From Gemmatimonadota bacterium (lineage in GTDB: Bacteria; Gemmatimonadota; Gemmatimonadetes; Gemmatimonadales; Gemmatimonadaceae), in assembly GCA_031127185.1 (NCBI GenBank), contig JARIET010000109.1, positions 1 through 8,778 on the forward strand: a DNA stretch of 8,778 nucleotides, given 5' to 3'. The notes beneath the pieces are model-generated. The model worked only from the letters and a program-made list of their open reading frames with translations, was not told where the DNA came from and ran no database searches. Both the position numbers and the translations under genes were made by a program. This document shows positions 7,497 through 8,778 of this stretch, piece after piece (the stretch's first letter is position 1; each line of letters begins with the position of its first letter).

Positions 7497-7501
7497 TCCT
7501 G

Positions 7502-8778
7502 ATGCTCGGTCGCACTCGGTTTTCACGACGTTCCGCAATCGCCTGCACGGCGCTGGCCCTCGCGGGGGCAGCCTGCAATCGCGATAGCGCGACGACCGGC
7601 CCGTCCGGATCGACCTCAAAAGATTTTGCGGCCAACCTGCGGCTCGTCTCTGGCGACCAGCAGCTCGGCGCGATGGGTTCGGCCCTTACGCAACCGATCG
7701 TGGTGAAGGTGGTGGACGCCGGTGGCCAGCCGGTCACGGGTGCTGCGGTGACCTTCAGTGTGCGTGCCGGTGGGGGCTCGATCAACCCGGCCGCGAACGT
7801 TTCGGATGCAAACGGCCTCGTGTCTTCGACGTGGACCATGGGCACCTCGCTCGGCGAGAACAAGGCGGTTGCGCTCCTCACGAATCAGTTCCTGCTGGAT
7901 AGTGCGGTGTTCAAGGCGACGGCGACAACGGGTCCGGCCAGCGCGCTCTCGCTGGTCAGCGGGAACAACCAGACCATCCAGGCCAGCCGTGCGCTGCCGT
8001 TGCCGCTGTCCGTTCGCGTGCGCGACGCATTCGGCAACAGCCTCTCCGGCGTGCGGGTGACGTGGACGCCGGCCGCATCAAACGGCACCGTCACGGTAGC
8101 GGTGGATACGACGGCTGCCGACGGAACCGCCAATGCGAATTGGACACTTGGCAACACCGCCACGACACAGTCACTCAATGCGACCGTTACGGGTATTGCG
8201 ACGCCGGTGGCGTTCACGGCAGTGGCGACTCCAGATACGGGCCGGATCTTCACCGTAACCGCAACGCCGCCAGCGACTGCATCGGCGTCTTCGCTCCTTG
8301 GCGACATCACTGTCCGGGTGACCGACCAGTACGGCAACAATGTTTCTGGCGCGGCGATCACCTGGAACGATCAGATCGTCGGCGGTGGCTCCCTGAGTGC
8401 CATTACTGGCACGACGTCGGCTACCGGTGCCGCAACAACGACGTGGACGCTCGGCCGTCGGCTCGGCACGCAGTCAGTTCGCGCCAAGCTCACGGGGCGC
8501 AGCGAAACCGTCAGCGTCTCGGCCACCAGTACTGTCGGCTTCTCTGATGTGATCGCCGGGAACACCATGGCCTGCGGTATTTCCGCGGCTGTGAACTCCG
8601 TGTACTGCTGGGGTGCGGGAAACGACGGTCAGCTTGGGATGGGGGGGTTCGGGAGTTCCACGCAACCGACGATGGCCGTCACGCAGGCGGGGGATACCGC
8701 GTCGGGCCTCATCCTGAACGCGCGGCAGGTGGCCGGCGGCCGAAATGGATTTTGCGCCCTGACTTTTGCCCGCACGCT
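7502..8778 (+). CDS. Lipoprotein with three Ig-like (Big_1-type) repeats and RCC1-type repeats (3' partial)
   Basis: The frame is open from the ATG at 7502 to the window end, giving 425 codons with no stop. Residues 1-24 form a signal peptide with a basic start (RTRFSRR) and a short hydrophobic core. Cys25 in LAGAAC is the likely lipidated residue, with Asn at +2, which would favour the outer membrane in the E. coli rule. The Gly at -3 is a weak lipobox position. Three repeats of about 100 residues follow (about 45-343), each with V-x-V-x-D...G-x-x-V-x-G-x-x-(V/I)-T-(W/F) and, later, W-T-x-G; these resemble bacterial Ig-like domain 1 modules of invasin/intimin type. From about 347 the protein changes to RCC1-like repeats: AGNTMACGI, then YCWGAGNDGQLG, then VAGGRNGFCAL. 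Such proteins are expected on the cell surface, possibly for adhesion or ligand binding, but the function is unknown. It is transcribed divergently from rsmB. Confidence 0.85.
   Translation, partial: MLGRTRFSRRSAIACTALALAGAACNRDSATTGPSGSTSKDFAANLRLVSGDQQLGAMGSALTQPIVVKVVDAGGQPVTGAAVTFSVRAGGGSINPAANVSDANGLVSSTWTMGTSLGENKAVALLTNQFLLDSAVFKATATTGPASALSLVSGNNQTIQASRALPLPLSVRVRDAFGNSLSGVRVTWTPAASNGTVTVAVDTTAADGTANANWTLGNTATTQSLNATVTGIATPVAFTAVATPDTGRIFTVTATPPATASASSLLGDITVRVTDQYGNNVSGAAITWNDQIVGGGSLSAITGTTSATGAATTTWTLGRRLGTQSVRAKLTGRSETVSVSATSTVGFSDVIAGNTMACGISAAVNSVYCWGAGNDGQLGMGGFGSSTQPTMAVTQAGDTASGLILNARQVAGGRNGFCALTFART
7634..8529 (+). repeat. Three tandem Ig-like protein modules within the lipoprotein gene
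   Basis: The repeat is visible at protein level. The conserved Asp of the V-x-V-x-D motif falls at residues 72, 175 and 275, and the Trp of W-T-x-G at residues 111, 214 and 315, a spacing of 100-103 residues. The DNA copies have diverged and are not obvious direct repeats, so this is an old domain duplication rather than a recent tandem expansion. Confidence 0.75.

Larger units (their letters stand above)
7218..7501. other. Divergent intergenic region between rsmB and the Ig/RCC1 lipoprotein gene
   Basis: This 284-bp region separates the operon head rsmB (leftward) from the lipoprotein gene (rightward), so promoters for both should lie here. It holds a perfect 12-bp inverted repeat (7318-7346), a CGGT/ACCG mini-hairpin (7351-7365), a CCGGG/CCCGG hairpin with a 5-base loop (7392-7406), a CGCCC-TTCG-GGGCG hairpin (7442-7455), a candidate promoter (7434-7462), a run of six T (7482-7487) and a Shine-Dalgarno (7493-7496). 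No tRNA, known riboswitch or convincing coding sequence was recognised. Confidence 0.7.

Noticed and set aside
7218..7619. Upstream extension of the rsmB frame by 134 codons
   Set aside because: The extension has no methyltransferase or NusB-like features, runs through the palindromic intergenic region and into the divergent lipoprotein gene, and would make the protein far longer than the family.
7399..7881. 160-codon minus-strand open frame opposite the start of the lipoprotein gene
   Set aside because: It has no recognisable features, and the plus strand here has a ribosome binding site, signal peptide and Ig-like repeats.

Overview
The window comes from a high-GC, Gram-negative-type bacterium. 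A Gemmatimonadota-like origin is my best guess. It rests on a lipoprotein that joins bacterial Ig-like modules to RCC1-type repeats, a cytochrome c/FTR1 fusion permease, and an upstream fragment resembling a FlgD-type or secretion-tail C-terminus. No search was run, so the taxonomy is inference. There are no mobile elements, CRISPR arrays, tRNA or rRNA genes. Most of the window is densely packed core genome.

Layout. (1) 1-2704, plus strand: the last 33 codons of an unidentified gene overlap acpS (holo-ACP synthase) by ATGA, and acpS is followed by a large exported cytochrome c/FTR1-type iron permease. (2) 2701-7217, minus strand: one compact operon transcribed in the order rsmB (16S rRNA m5C967 methyltransferase), rpe (ribulose-phosphate 3-epimerase), a TlpA/ResA-like membrane-anchored thioredoxin, tsaD (tRNA t6A synthesis) and an Lgt-type prolipoprotein diacylglyceryl transferase. 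The first three junctions are 4-bp stop/start overlaps and the last has an 11-bp gap. The two convergent blocks meet in a shared CTAG palindrome that supplies both stop codons. (3) 7218-7501: a divergent intergenic region with a perfect 12-bp inverted repeat, several small GC hairpins and a candidate sigma70-like promoter. (4) 7502 to the window end, plus strand: a probable lipoprotein with three ~100-residue Ig-like (Big_1-type) repeats followed by the start of an RCC1-type repeat region; it runs off the window.

How the parts fit. The minus operon mixes translation (rsmB, tsaD), central carbon metabolism (rpe) and envelope biogenesis (TlpA-like, Lgt). Lgt would lipidate proteins such as the divergent lipoprotein. 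The TlpA-like thiol reductase could serve apocytochromes such as the neighbouring cytochrome c/FTR1 protein; both links are inference. I do not see a convincing new multi-gene system. The points most worth checking are a second, heme-ligand-less CxxC segment in the FTR1 fusion, active-site substitutions in the Lgt homologue, the 29-bp palindrome between the divergent genes, and the CTAG double stop.
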